64,000 nucleotides of DNA, from positions 72,092,712-72,156,711 of the forward strand of contig CM056581.1 in assembly GCA_029721435.1 (NCBI GenBank), read 5' to 3'. This DNA is from Gymnothorax reevesii. Its lineage: Eukaryota; Chordata; Actinopteri; Anguilliformes; Muraenidae. The notes beneath the pieces are model-generated. The model had not been told where the DNA came from. It saw only the letters and a program-made list of their open reading frames with translations, and made no database searches. The position numbers and the translations under genes were made by a program. Each line of letters begins with the position of its first letter. Positions within the stretch are counted from its first letter, which is position 1. Positions 38,666 through 51,500 of this stretch are shown here, piece by piece.

Positions 38666-41305
38666 TTAAAGCTGCAAGCAGCGTTGAACGGGCCCTCGCC
38701 CCCATGCGCACGTTGGGGTTTGTGGTGAGATCCTGACGGGTGCAGCTGTGCACTCACGACCATTGAACATGTCAAGTGCCGGCCCCAACCTGAGAGAAAG
38801 TCTCGAGCTGATCGGACAAAGCTGAAGGAATTATGATAAGTTGATACTTCATCTACCAGAAGTTGCTCAGAGTGTAACCAAATTTAGGCAGGTGCATTCA
38901 GGGGCAAACCCTAAGCACAAATGTGAAGTTTTGAGCAAATCGGCCAATTTCTACATCAAATATGGCATTTTCTGTTTCCATAAGGGGGCATGATGAGGTA
39001 GATTGTTTAGCAGGACATCAAGGCGTTCAGGGTGGAGCTTTTACCATGTACAGGAATTTTGAATCCATTTGGATGAAGTATGAGGGAGAGAGAGCAGCTC
39101 GAATGTGTTTGGCGAGGCATCTGAAATGGGGACACCATGACGGCCACGCCCATTAAGCGACAAACATGCAGAGCACTACGTTTGATCAGCATGGTCTCTT
39201 GATGATCTGAAATAAATATTAGGCTGAATGGACAGAATCGCTAGGAGGAGTTCGTTAAAATGCAATATGTGGAAATCGGGCCAAAATGACACATTAAAAT
39301 CAAAATGGCTGACTTCCTGTTTGGAATTGACCGATGGTGCCAGAGACTTTTTTGTTCGAATTGGCAACATACATATGTGTACCAATTTTCATCTTCCTAC
39401 TCCAAAAAAACTCCTATGGGGAGGGGTTTTTCAAAATTCCAAGGGGGCGCTATTGAGGCATTTTGCTGCCTTCATGAGAATTGCCCCAATCAGATGTTAG
39501 AGCTCACCACCCTTGACTGACCTATCAATTTCCATGATGATATGAATTCATTAAGAACATCAAATACCCAAACGTATTTTCATGGTGAGGGATCCATTGT
39601 CACCGAATTGCCACACGGACGTCATTACTCGAAGCATCACAGCATTCGTAAGGTAGTTTATGCAACTTTTCTCTACATGTTGTACAGGGGGAATAAAGTT
39701 GATGGGTTCAACCATGTGTCGTCAGTACAAGTGAAACTAAAAACTGGTCACTTCCTGTTAGTAGCCACGCCCACTGACCTACAGACCTGCAGAGCACAAC
39801 TTTTGATCAGCATAGTCACTCAATGTTTTTTAATGATGAAGGTGGTTTTGAATGGATGAAATCTAGAGGAGGAGTGCGTTAAAATACAATATGTGGAAAT
39901 CAGGCAAAAATGACACGTTAAAATCTAAATGGCCGACTTCCTGTTTGGACTAGACAAATGATGTCGTAGACTTTTTTTGCATCTTGGCCACATACACATG
40001 TGTACCAATTTTCATCTTTCTACTCCAAAAAAACCCCGATGGAGAGGGGTTTTTGAAAATTTCAAGGGGGCGCTATCGAGGCATACTGCTGCCCTCATTG
40101 GCAAAGCCCCAATCACATGTGAGAGCTTGCCACCCTTGACCTGTCCATCAATTTTTATGATGATACAAGTTTATTAAAGACATCAAAAACCCAAACGTAC
40201 TTTCATGGCGAGGGATGGATAGTCGCCGCGTCATTACACGGACGCCATTGTGCGTAGCTCTATATTATTCATTAGCTAGCTTCACCAATTTGTTCTGCAT
40301 GTAATAGAAGTGGAATGAGGTTGATTTGATTAAGTATGTGTCCTCAGTACAAGTGAAAGTAATAACTGGTCACTTCCTGTTACCACAGGGGGGCACTAGT
40401 AGCAAAGTGAAAATTTAATGCATTTAGACGTTCAGGGCGGAGCAATGATCATGTCCAGCAAGTTTGAAGCTATTACTGTCAAGTATGTGGGCGTGAGAGC
40501 ATTGGGAATCCCAAACATATTTTCATGGCGAGGCATCCAAAGTCGCTGCTTTGCCACACGGACGCCATTACTCTTAGCTATACAGCGTTTACAATGTAGC
40601 TTCATGAACTTGTTTTGCATGTCTTAGAAGTAGAATGAAGTTGATGGGTTCAACAATGTGTCATCAGTACCAGTGGGAGTAACGAGTGGTCACTTCCTGT
40701 TACCACCGGGGGGCGCTATTAGCAAAGTGGAAAGGTAATACATCAGGATGTTCAGGGCGGCGCCCTCATCATTGTCAGCAAGTTTGAAGCTTCTAAAATC
40801 AAGTGTTTGGATGTGAGAGCATTGTGAAATTTTTACTCAAGTCACTAAAATTTGTCACGCTCAAGCAGCCACGCCCTTTGACCTGCAGATCTGCAAAGCA
40901 CAACTTTTGATCAACTTGATCACCCAATGATCTATACCAAATTTGAAGTTGATTCGAAGAAATCCCTTGGAGGAGTTCGCTTTGAAATTCAAAAATTCAA
41001 ATCAAAATGGCCGACTTCCTGTAGGATTTAGGGCGTGGCTCCAATGAAGTTTTTTGTATGCCTTTTTACAAATCATATAACCACCTAATTTCGTCTGCCT
41101 ACGACAAAGTAACCGAATTTCCCTATGGGAATTTTGAAACGTGTTTAGGGGGCGCTATTTCGGCATTTGGGGTCAAACCTGTATGACCGCATAAAAATAT
41201 AAAATTTCGGATGAGGCCGGACGTCTGTGGAAAGTTAGATGCCTTTTCACCATTGGGAAAGGGGCGAAATTGGCCCTTGAAATGTCGGAGGAATAATGAT
41301 AATAA
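38666..41305 (+). repeat. Array unit 2 (type A)
   Basis: About 2.6 kb, TTAAAGCTGCAAGCAGC head to GTCGGAGGAATAATGATAAT tail. Contains the same modules as unit 1, plus repeated CATGGCGAGGGATCC-type and CACACGGACGCCATTACTC modules. Short frames here (for example 38962-39156 and 39228-39500) recur in other units because the repeat recurs. They lack any protein signature. Confidence 0.8.
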
Positions 41306-41597
41306 TTAAAGCTGCAAGCAGCGTTGAAAGGGCCCTCGCGCCCTTCTCGCACGTTGGGGTGGCAGCAAGATCTTGATGGGTGCAGGCGTCCATTCACAGC
41401 CGTTGGACACTGCTGGACCGCGTACAATGTGGTTTCCTGAGGGGAGTGCAAAAATTTTCAAGAAGGCGCTATGGTACCGTTTTGATATGTCTGCGCGTAA
41501 AATCTACAACATAGTAATCGTATTACCGAACTCCATGAGTGTGTTGATTTTTGTTAATTTTCAAGCATGTTTAGACCTGCAAAGGAGCAAAAAAATC
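41306..41597 (+). repeat. Array unit 3, left part (type B), interrupted by LINE
   Basis: The head is followed by the type B variant GGCAGCAAGATCTTGATGGG rather than the type A text. The unit is cut at AAAAAAATC (41589-41597) by the L1/Tx1-like LINE. Its tail resumes after the LINE at about 48456. Confidence 0.75.
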
Positions 41598-41756
41598 AAA
41601 GGGGACTTCCGGTTTGGTGAGCATGTAAGAGCGGCGTAGTCTCTGTCTCCCGTAACCCAGCTCGGTAAAAGCCCATATTTTATTATAATAACCTCAACGA
41701 CCCGATAAAGAACTGAGATCCTACACACTCGGTATCATTCCGGACCTCTCGAAACG

Positions 41757-42578
41757 ATGTCAAAAACATCAAAACCCCCCAAGAAGAGTGAGAACGAAGC
41801 CCCGAGTACATGCGCTAGCACATGCCTGGCCGGCATGGAAGGCCTGTTAGAAAAGCACAGAGCTAGTATAGCGGCGGATTTCAAAAACTCCTTCGCTGCT
41901 CTGGAGTCAAGACTGGATAAAATGCAGACCACGGTGGTGGAACACGGACAGCGTATCACTTCTCTAGAAAGCGGGGCGGAATCAGATGACCAGCGTATTC
42001 GCACTCTGGAGGCGAAAGTAGAGGCCTTAACCGATAGCAACATCAAGCTTCTAGCGAAAACGTCGGACCTCGAGAGCCGGAGCCGCAGGAACAATATCCG
42101 AATCGTAGGTCTCCCAGAGTCAATCGAGGGTCCGACGCCCACAATGTTTTTTTCCAAACTGCTGGTTGAGTTATTCGGGGAGGAGATCCTGGAATGTCCT
42201 CCCGAGCTCGACTGAGCACACAGGGCGCTGACTGCTAGGCCGCAACCAGGATCGAAGCCACGGCCTGTGATTATCCGCGTCCACCGCTACCGGATTAAAG
42301 ACCTCATCATACGAGAAGCCCGCAAGAGGAGAGGGAAACTACAATGCCGGGGTGCCCCGGTTCAGATTTTCGAAGACTATGCCCCGGAGGTGGCTGGGGA
42401 ACGTGCTAAGTATCGGACGGTGATGGCTGAACTATATAACCTTTCTCTCAGGCCCGCACTGTTTTTCCCGGCGCGCCTTCAGGTAACACTCAGCGACGGG
42501 ACGAGGAGGAGGTTCTCCTCCCCAGAAGAGGCTGCGGCCTTCGCCTTAAGCTATAAGCAGAACACGGGGCCTGGCTAA
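41757..42578 (+). pseudogene. LINE ORF1 protein (coiled coil, RRM-like, C-terminal domain)
   Basis: ORF1p of the L1 superfamily is a trimeric RNA-binding chaperone. From the ATG at 41757 the frame has a lysine-rich start and a heptad-rich coiled coil (about residues 30-110, MEGLLEKHRASIAADF onward). The RRM-type signature SRRNNIRIVGLPE follows at about residues 113-125, then FSKLLVELFGEE. After a TGA at 42213-42215, the same frame gives AHRALTARPQPGSKPRPVII and a C-terminal domain ending SYKQNTGPG. The TGA sits where an arginine CGA would fit, so a single C-to-T change is the likely lesion. The total would be 273 residues. Confidence 0.85.
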
Positions 42579-44086
42579 CTTAGCCGGCTAGGCTACAAAC
42601 ACAACACTATGGCAGCTCCGGTAAGACGTCAGGTCACCAATAAATATTAGTCTTTACCATTGATGTTGATTAAGATTAAGTCCATTATAAGACAAATGTA
42701 TATGCCCTTTACTAAACTGTAATTACTGTGAAATGACAACATGTAACTTACTTAAACTGTTTACGACCGATAATTGCTGCTCACCGCCTTAACCGGTGGC
42801 TATTGCTCTAGCCAGCCTGTTGTATACCAACGGTTAGCGCGTCTCATAACTGCAACTCTCTAGCAATCCGAACTGCGTTAACACTGGTTTTTTTTATTTT
42901 ATTTTATTTTTTCTTCTTTCTTCTGTAGCTGTTTCTATTCAAAGTTAATTTCTCTGGTCTCCCGTTTTTATGAGATAGCGTTATGGAACGTTAAGGGGTT
43001 CACTGTCTCAACAACCTAACTAAATGGTAATATGTACAGTAATTATAGGTTATGCTGAGGTGAGGTTGATTTTTGTGTTGGGAGCTTAATTCAATGCAGC
43101 TATAGTAAATGACTGTTTAATGTTTTTACCTCTGTTGCAGTCTGCCACATGGTTTACATATACCACAGACAGTTTTATTTTTGCATCTTTTCCCATTCAT
43201 CTTGTTGGAGCACATCTTAGTGTCTTATAAGGATTCCACTGCTTATTCAGTTTTAACATGCCCTACTACTTGGTATCTCTATATGAAGTCACAATACTTA
43301 GTTTTTTTGCTTTTGCGTGATTTTGATAAGCACACAGGGGCTCACTGTTTTTTTTTATTTATTTTTTTTTAATCCTTCTGAAGGTAAACATCTGTTGTTC
43401 TATCTACTTACTCTAATCGCTTTGCCTCTTTTCGTTGTTAATGCTACCCCCTTTTTTTTTTCTTTTTTTTTTTAAATGTAATATATATTTTATATTAAGG
43501 GAGCTAATGCACTCAATCTTGAAGACAGAAGGCACAACAATGATAAGATTTGGATTGTATCATACTGAGGGTTATACTTAATACTGTAAGGGCTAACAAC
43601 TGTGTTTTAATACTGTTTTATGGACCATGGCTTACAGTTTGCTATGTGGTCTGGACGTTATACGAAATGTTTGGTTTTGAAATATTCTCCATTTTATATT
43701 TGAAGGATACATTGAAATAATCGATTAAAGATTCAAAGGGTTATGTAAAATATAATTAAACATCCGCTGGGTTACGGGTCGGAGATGAGTATTTGTGGTA
43801 TGGTGTTTCAGGAAGGGAAGTGTGTGCAAGGTAGCTCAGTAGCTGATGACATTCAGGGGGGATGTGGGGAGGGACAAGGGTTGGAGACCAAGCCTTCTCT
43901 TGGATGGGAAAGGAGGATTAAGGAATGGGAGGGTGGTGCACAGACCTCTTTTGTTTGTTTTGTGTCGAAAAGTTGCACTGTTTTACAATGTATTATGCTT
44001 TTGTTGTTTGCTGTTATGATTTCTTCCATTTCTTGCTGCCTGCATTTTAGGATTGGCCTGATACCCTCTTTGCTATTCATGGTAAT
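42579..44086 (+). other. Inter-ORF spacer of the LINE
   Basis: About 1.5 kb of AT-rich sequence with T-runs (43448-43471) separates ORF1 from ORF2. I see no insertion boundaries or coding signature. Spacers in mammalian L1 are far shorter, so this is either a lineage feature or an old insertion. Confidence 0.5.
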
Positions 44087-47000
44087 ATGACCGGATTGTC
44101 AGATGGAGTGACCATCGGAGGGCAAATGGTAAAATTCATTTCTTTAAACACGGGAGGCTTGAATGCTGCATTAAAACGAACAAAGATTATGACGTATATC
44201 AAGAATCTGAACGCCGAAGTGATGTTTCTTTAGGAAACACACCTGCTACGGTCTGAACACGGAAAGTTGAACCGGCCATGGATAGGCCAAATTTTCCACT
44301 CTCAATTTAATTGTAAAACTAGAGGCACTGCTATATTAATCAGGAAAAATGTTCAATTTGTCTCCAGCAAAATCATCGCAGATCAGGAAGGACGTTACAC
44401 AATAATCTTGGGTACATTATATCAAAAACCAGTCATTTTAGCATCAATCTACGCTCCCAACTGGGACAATCCCAACTTCTTCGACTCAGTATTATCCCTG
44501 ATTCCCAATCTAGACTCTCATGCTCTGATTCTAGGCGGAGACTTGAACTGCGTCATCGATCCAGCCTTGGACAGATCGAGTTCCCGTGTCATTCCCCCCT
44601 CGAAGATGTCACAGAGTCTGTCCACCTTTATGGAGCGGTTTGGTTACATTGACCCCTGGAGATTCACACACCCACATTCCCGTCAGTATTCATTTTTCTC
44701 ACACGCCCATCACTCCCTTTCCCGTATTGACTATTTCATCGTAGATAAGAATCTCACCTCTTCTCTTTGTTCGATACAGTATCTACCCATAACGGTCTCA
44801 GATCACTCAGCTGTAGTACTAGACCTTCGTTTCGACCTCAGGCCTAAAAACTTCAGGTATTGGCGTCTTGACTCTCTCTTGCTCACGGATGAAAAATTTT
44901 GTAGTCATATCTCCGACTCAATCACAATTTTTTGCGATACTAACAAAAATCAAGAGACCTCCCCAGTATTGCTGTGGGATACCTTAAAAGCTTTTCTTAG
45001 AGGCAAGATAATTTAATTTGCATCCTATGCTAATAAGCAGCGCAGGATACGTAGGGAAGAGCTGGAAGAATCAATTGCAGACTTAGACAGATTGCTGGCG
45101 CTGGCTAATGGTCCTGACCTTTACAAAGAGAGAGTTAGACTTAAGACAGAACTTGATCTACTCCTTACAGCAGAGGCCGAGCGACTGCTTCTCCGCTCCC
45201 AGGGGTCGCTGTACGAGCATGGCGATAAGGCTAGGCGCCTCCTTGCTCACCAATTGAAGGCTAGACAAGCATCCAATCAAATTACTCGGATTATAGACGA
45301 ATCTGGTGAGATAGTAACCGACCCAACCAAAATTAACGCCTCGTTCCATTCATTTTATCGGCAGTTATACACTTCTGAATCCCCTGGAGATGAAAACCAA
45401 ATGGACATCTTCTTTCAAAAGCTAGACTTACCAAGGGTCTCACCTAACGACAATCAGATGCTTGACGCTCCCTTGACACTTACTGAAATAAGAGAAGCAA
45501 TCAACTCAATGAGCAGTGGTAAGTCACCAGGCCCTGACGGGTATCCGGCTGAGTTTTATAAGCGATTCTCTCATCAACTGGCCCCTCTACTCTTGGAGAT
45601 GTTTAACTATTCACATGGCCACGGCTCTCTGCCGGCCACCCTACTGCAAGCCTCCATTTCCCTTATCCATAAAAAAGATAAGGACCCCCTTAACTGTGCA
45701 TCGTACCGGCCAATTTCCCTCTTACCCGTAGACGTGAAGATTCTTGCGAAAGCATTAGCTCGACGCTTGGGTCCCATTATGCCTTCAATCATCTCAGAGG
45801 ACCAGACGGGGTTTATCGGCGGGAGGCACTCCTTTTCCAATGTCAGAAGGCTTCTCGATGTCTTTCATACTCCATCCTCTCTTACAGATCGGGAAGTGGT
45901 TATATCGCTCGACGCCGAGAAAGCCTTCGACAGAGTGGAATGGCCTTACCTCTTTTCTACCTTACAGCGGTTTGGGTTTGGCACCCGCTTTATTTCATGG
46001 GTGAAATTATTGTACTCCTCTCCTCAAGCATCGGTATGCACGAACACACAGCGCTCTGATCCTTTCCCTCTCTTCCGCGGAACACGCCAGGGGTGCCCCC
46101 TCTCCCCACTATTGTTTGCGCTTGCAATTGAGCCGTTGTCTATAGCATTGAAATCAGAAAGGGGATTCAAGGGAATAAGGAGGCATGGTGAGGAGCATAG
46201 AGTCTCGTTGTACGCCGATGACCTCCTCCTTTATGTTAGTGACCCCCTGTCAGGCCTGCCATCTATTCTTTCAACCCTAGACTCCTTTGGCGTATTCTCC
46301 GGTTACAAGTTGAACATCTCCAAGAGTGAGTATCTCCCCATAAACCAATTGGCTGAAGAAATCCCATCTCACCTCATACCATTTAAGACCACGTCAGTGG
46401 GCATAAAGTATCTAGGAATAATGGTTACACGATCCATGCGTGCACTCAGGGAACAGAACTTCTCAATATTAACGGTAGCAGTCAAACAGGATCTTCAAAA
46501 ATGGAACCGTCTACCACTCTCCCTTGCGGGTAGAGTACAAACGGTAAAGATGAATATTTTACCAAGGTATCTTTACCTCTTTCAATGCCTACCAATCTAC
46601 CTCCCTCGCTCATTTTTTAATCTTGTTAATGGCATCATTTCCACGTTCATCTGGGCAGGTAAACGGGCCAGGGCAAATAAATCTTTACTCCAGAGAAGCA
46701 GATCATTGGGTGGCCTGGGATTGCCCAACCTCCTTGGGTATTACTGGGCGGCCAACGCACAAAAAATTTTGCTCTGGTTCACTTCACCTCAACATAGTTG
46801 GAGCCAGTTAGAGGCAGACTCGTGTTCCACGTCTCTTCAGGCACTAGCGTGTAGCACCCTTCCTCTCCCGATAGCAGATTTTACTTCCAACCCCATTGTA
46901 ACCCACACATTAAAAATTTGGACCAAAATTAGGAAGCGGTTTGGATGGCTCTCCCTTCCTCAAGCTACACCCTTTTGTAACAACCATTTATTTGTACCAG

Positions 47001-47905
47001 CCAAAATTGACGCGCGTTTTACAGCTCTGGAGAATAAAGGCCTGAGATGCCTTGGAGACTTGTATATAGACGGACTATTCGCTAGTTTTAGCCAACTACG
47101 CTCAGCCTTTGGACTAGGTAACTCTGACTTTTTCCGCTTTTTCCAACTTCGTAACTTTGCGCGAACCCACTCTCTCCAGTTCCCACAGGCGCCACCCCTC
47201 AGTGGCATAGACCTGGTGCTTCGGGCTAAATCCCTGCCCAAGGGCCATGTGTCATTCCTCTATGACCTTTTATCTCCAATAAATGATGAGTCTGTGCATA
47301 GGAGTAGGGCGGACTGGGAAAGTGAACTCCAGATGAGCATTTCTGATGTCCTCTGGAAAAGAGCATTAGATGCAGTCAATTCCTCCTCTGGCTGCGCTAG
47401 ACTTTCTGTTATCCAATTCAAAGTTCTCTTTAGACTACACTACAGCAGAGAGAAACTTTTCAAACTTTACCCAGACAAGGCCATGGAAACTTGTGCCAGA
47501 TGCTCCCGGACGCCCTGCAACCTAACACATATGTTCTGGACATGCACCAAATTATCAAATTATTGGCAGTCATTTTTTAAATCTATTTCTGATATCCTCG
47601 GCATACTTGTTAATCCATCGCCACAGATAGCCATTTTTGGGGTGCCCCCTGATGAACTTGCAACCACATCTTTGCAAAATAATGTAATAGCGTTTGCGTC
47701 TTTGATTGCACGTAGGAAAATTCTTCTCCTCTGGAAATCTCCACAACCACCTTCCTTTAAATCTTGGCTACATGACTTATTATTTCTACTGAAACTGGAG
47801 AGGGTCAAGTTCAGCCTTAGAGGGCAGCCGGAGAAGTTTCATTTACACTGGAAACCACTGCTGGTTTATGTGGACAAACTTCCTGCTGCTGAGTTGTCCC
47901 CGTGA
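44087..47905 (+). pseudogene. LINE ORF2: endonuclease, reverse transcriptase, C-terminal zinc motif
   Basis: ORF2 would nick target DNA and reverse-transcribe LINE RNA there. The frame runs from ATG 44087 to TGA 47903-47905, about 1272 codons, with two in-frame stops: TAG 44231-44233 (context MFL-stop-ETHL, where CAG/Gln is expected) and TAA 45014-45016. The endonuclease shows GGDLNCVIDPALDRSS (about 44535) and SDHSAVVLDL. RT shows SGKSPGPDGYPAEFY, YRPISLLPVDVKIL, ISLDAEKAFDRVEW, GTRQGCPLSPLLFALAIE, and catalytic YADD at 46211-46222. The C-terminus has RSRSLGGLGLPN and a CCHC-type site, C-x2-C-x8-H-x4-C, near 47490-47540. The long 937-residue tail frame from 45092 is fully open. Confidence 0.93.
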
Positions 47906-48455
47906 TTTTATACACACATCCTGCCCGGTCCTCCATCTTCCTTTAAATGTTCTCCGATAATCAGACTGACTTAAGAACAGAGGGTTGACTTGTTCATTAT
48001 GCAGAGATGCAGGCAGCAAACAAGTTAGTAAACAAACAACTTCAGTGCTTTACTTTGGTTGTCTATTAACCGATGTACTTACCTGTTAAATTTTTGATTA
48101 TTCACTTATTTCTTTTTTAATTATATTATTTTTATTATTATTATTATTTTTGATATTTTATATATATATTGTTAATTCTTGCCATTATCAACTACTTTTT
48201 GGCTTATTTTTATTATGTATTTATTTTTATTATTGTTCTTAAATCAGTTGTTCATTGACATTATCTTTTTCTTTGAGTGTCACACTGTTCTCTTGGCTGC
48301 TTAACTATTATAACCTGTCAATGACTTACATGTACTCATCCCACAGACCTTTCAGGGGGAAGGGGGGGGGGGGGGGATACAAAAACAAAAACAAATATGT
48401 TGCTGGATGTACTGTTTACTGAAACTGTGAATGAATAAAAAATATTGGAGGAAAA
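47906..48455 (+). other. LINE 3' untranslated region with G-rich tract
   Basis: This AT-rich tail contains a purine tract (48353-48377) with a run of about sixteen G, then AATAAA and poly(A). G-rich tracts in the 3' UTR are a known L1 feature. Confidence 0.65.
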
Positions 48456-48512
48456 AAAAAAAATCCCATCAAAAACAATAGGTTCCTCGCACCTTCGGTG
48501 CTCGGGCCCTAA
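48456..48512 (+). repeat. Array unit 3, tail resumed after LINE
   Basis: This holds AATCCCATCAAAAACAATAG, then GTTCCTCGCACCTTCGGTGC and TCGGGCCCTAA. The same tail ends unit 4 at 53891-54090, so it belongs to the array element, not to the LINE. Confidence 0.7.
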
Positions 48513-51500
48513 TTAAACCTGCAAGCAGCGTTGAAAGGGCCCTCGCCCCCCTCGTGCACGTTGGGGTGGCAGCAAGATCTTGATGGGTGCAGGTGTCCAT
48601 TCAGAGCCTTTGGACACTGCTAGATTGTGTGCAGTGTGGATTCCAGAGGGGAGTGCAAAAATTTTCTGGAGGGCGCTATGATCCAATTTTAACATGCCTG
48701 TGTGCAAAATCTACAACATAGTAATTGTAATACCGGGTTCCATGAATGTGTTGATTTTTGTAAATTTTCCAGCATTTTTAGACCCTCAAAAGGACAATTC
48801 TTTTAACAATCTGATTGGGGGCGCTATCGAGCCATTATGCCACATTTATTGCCAATTGATGAATGACATTGAAGAGAGTAAGACATTTATAATTTGTGCA
48901 GAGTTTTGCAAGTTTTGGAGGATTCTAAGGCCTTCAATCGTGCATTCGTAAAATTAGGAAAAACGCAGGAAACAGCTCTTAGCTCACTTCCTGTTTGGCC
49001 AAAAAATTTCAAAAAATTACTCATTGCCCGGAATGACTAATGTAGTGATCACACCAAATTTCATGAACATTCAAGCACTTTTATCTTAAAATGGCCGTAT
49101 CTAGAGGGCGCTGTGGAGCCACCTGGCCACTCCCGGTCTAATATTAGCATATATTTACACTTAGACAGACACGTTAATCAAGCCTGTGAAGTTTCGCGCA
49201 AATCTCACAAAGCACGTGCGCGTAAAACCTACTCCCCGTTTCATGGCGGAACATCGAAATTCGCCGGAACGCCACGGATACAAAATTCAATGAATCCAAA
49301 AAAGCTTCGCAATTTAACATTGACAAGGTCTTTAGATGTCATATGCAAAACGTAAGTTGATAGGATGAAATCTCTAGGAGGAGTTCGTTAAAAAACGACA
49401 CTTGTGAATGGTGAAAAATCCAAAAAAGTTGCAATTTCAATGAAAAATGGCGGACTTCCTTTTGAGTCTAGGTCATGGCACCAAGAGACTTTTTTTAGGT
49501 CTCAGCATATTCCACATGTCTACCGAATTTCATTGATGTAGGTTTACCAGGCTGCGAGGGCTGCTTATATGAAAATTTCCAGGGGGCGCTATAATGACAA
49601 TTTTGCCATGCCTATATGTAACTTTTTTGTCAGAGTAATGCAAATGATAATCTTTATACATTTAAAAAATTTTGTGAGTTTTCGAACATGCTGAGACCCT
49701 CAAAAGGGCAATTCTTTTAAAAATCTGATTGGGGGCGCTAAAGAGCCATTGTGCCAAATTTAGTGTAAATCGATGTATGAAATTGAAGACAAAAAGACAA
49801 TTATAATTTGTGCAACTTTTTGCAAGATTTTGAGTATTCTAAGGCTTCCAAACATGTGTTTCTAAAATTTGGAAAAACGCAGGAAATGGCTCTTAGCTCA
49901 CTTCCTGTTTGGCCAAAAAATTTCTAAAAAATTTACTTTACCCGACATGACAAATATAATGATCACACCATATTTCATGAACATTCAAGCACTTTTATCT
50001 CAACATGGCCGTGTGAAGAGGGCGCTGTGGAGCCACCTTACCACACCCAATCTAATATCAACATATAGGTATACTTGGAAGTGGACTATTATCAAGCCTG
50101 TGAAGTTTCTCGCAAATCTCACAAAGCGTGTGTGCGTAAAACCAACTTCCTCTTTCTAGCGGAACATCGAAATTCGCTGCAACGCCACGAATACAAAGTT
50201 CAATGAATCCAAAAAAGCTTTGCACTTTGACATCAGCAAGATCTTTAGATGTCATATGCGAAATTTTAAGTTGATCAGATAAAATCTCTAGGAGGAGTTC
50301 GTTAAAGTACGACGCCTGTGAATGGCAAAAAATTTAAAAATGGCGGACTTCCTGTTGAGTCTAGGTCATGGCACCATAGACTTTTTTTAGGTCTTGGCAT
50401 AGTACACATTTCCACCGAAATTTGTACATGTAGGTTAAACACGCTGCGAGGGCTGCTTCATTGAAATTTTCTAGGTGGCGCTGTAATGCAATTTTGCTAC
50501 GTCAATCTGTAAACCCTATATCCTAGTAAATATTATGACGAGCTTAATAGGTTTGCAAAGTATCTTGAGTTTTCGTGCATGCTGAGGCCCTCAAAAATGC
50601 AATAATGTAATAGGGGGCGCTATAGAGCTACTATGTCACACCCAGTGCCAAATGAGATATCGAATGAATGGACTTAATATTTTTAGTCGATGAGCCAAGT
50701 TTGGTAAATTTTCGAGTATGATAAGGCCCTCAAAAATGTGTTAGTAAAATCTGAAAAAACGCAGGAAATGGCTCATAGCTCACTTCCTGTTTGTCCAAAA
50801 AATGTCAAAAAAATAATTACAGCCAGAAAAACAAATAAAATGATCAGACCAAATTTCATGAACATTCAAGCATTTTTAACTCGACATGGCTGTGTCAAGA
50901 GGGCGCTGTGGAGCCACCTGACCACACCCAATCTAAAATGAACATATAGCTATACTTGGAAGTAGACTCTCATCAAGCCTGTGAAGTTTCGCGCAAATCT
51001 CACGAAGCATGTGCGCGCAAAACCAACTTCCTGTTTCATGGCGGAACATCGAAATTCGCCGCGATGCCATGGATACAAAGTTCGATGAATCCAAAAAAGC
51101 TTCGCAATTTAACATCGACAAGGTCTTAAGATGTCATATGCCGAATTTTAAGTTGATCGGATAAAATCTCTAGGAGGAGTTCGTTAAAGTACGACGCCTG
51201 TGAATGGCAAAAAATTCAAGAAATTTGCAAATTCAATTAAAAATGGCGGACTTCCTGTTTAGTCTAGGTCATGTCACCAAAGGACTTTTTTTAAGGTCTT
51301 GGCATAGTCCACATGTCCACCGAATTTTGTACATGTAGGTTAAACACGCTGCGAGGGCTGCTTCATTGAAATTTTCCAGGTGGCGCTTGTGAGTCTAGGT
51401 CATGGCACCAGGTGACTTTTTTTGAGGTCTCAGGATATTCTACATGTCCACCGAATTTCATAAATGCAGGTCAACCACGATGCGAGGGCTGCTTATTTGA

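Larger units (their letters stand above)
41598..48455 (+). mobile_element. L1/Tx1-clade LINE, near full length
   Basis: The 6.9-kb element has a 5' leader of about 160 bp, ORF1, a 1.5-kb spacer, ORF2, and a 550-bp 3' region with a G-rich tract and AATAAA at 48434-48439. A poly(A) end follows. AAAAAAATC flanks both sides (41589-41597 and 48456-48464), a plausible but low-complexity target duplication. Frames are conserved throughout; only three nonsense codons were found. Confidence 0.85.

Noticed and set aside
45092..47905. 937-residue frame as a host gene
   Set aside because: It contains LINE RT motifs and YADD, and continues in frame from the upstream endonuclease; it is LINE ORF2.
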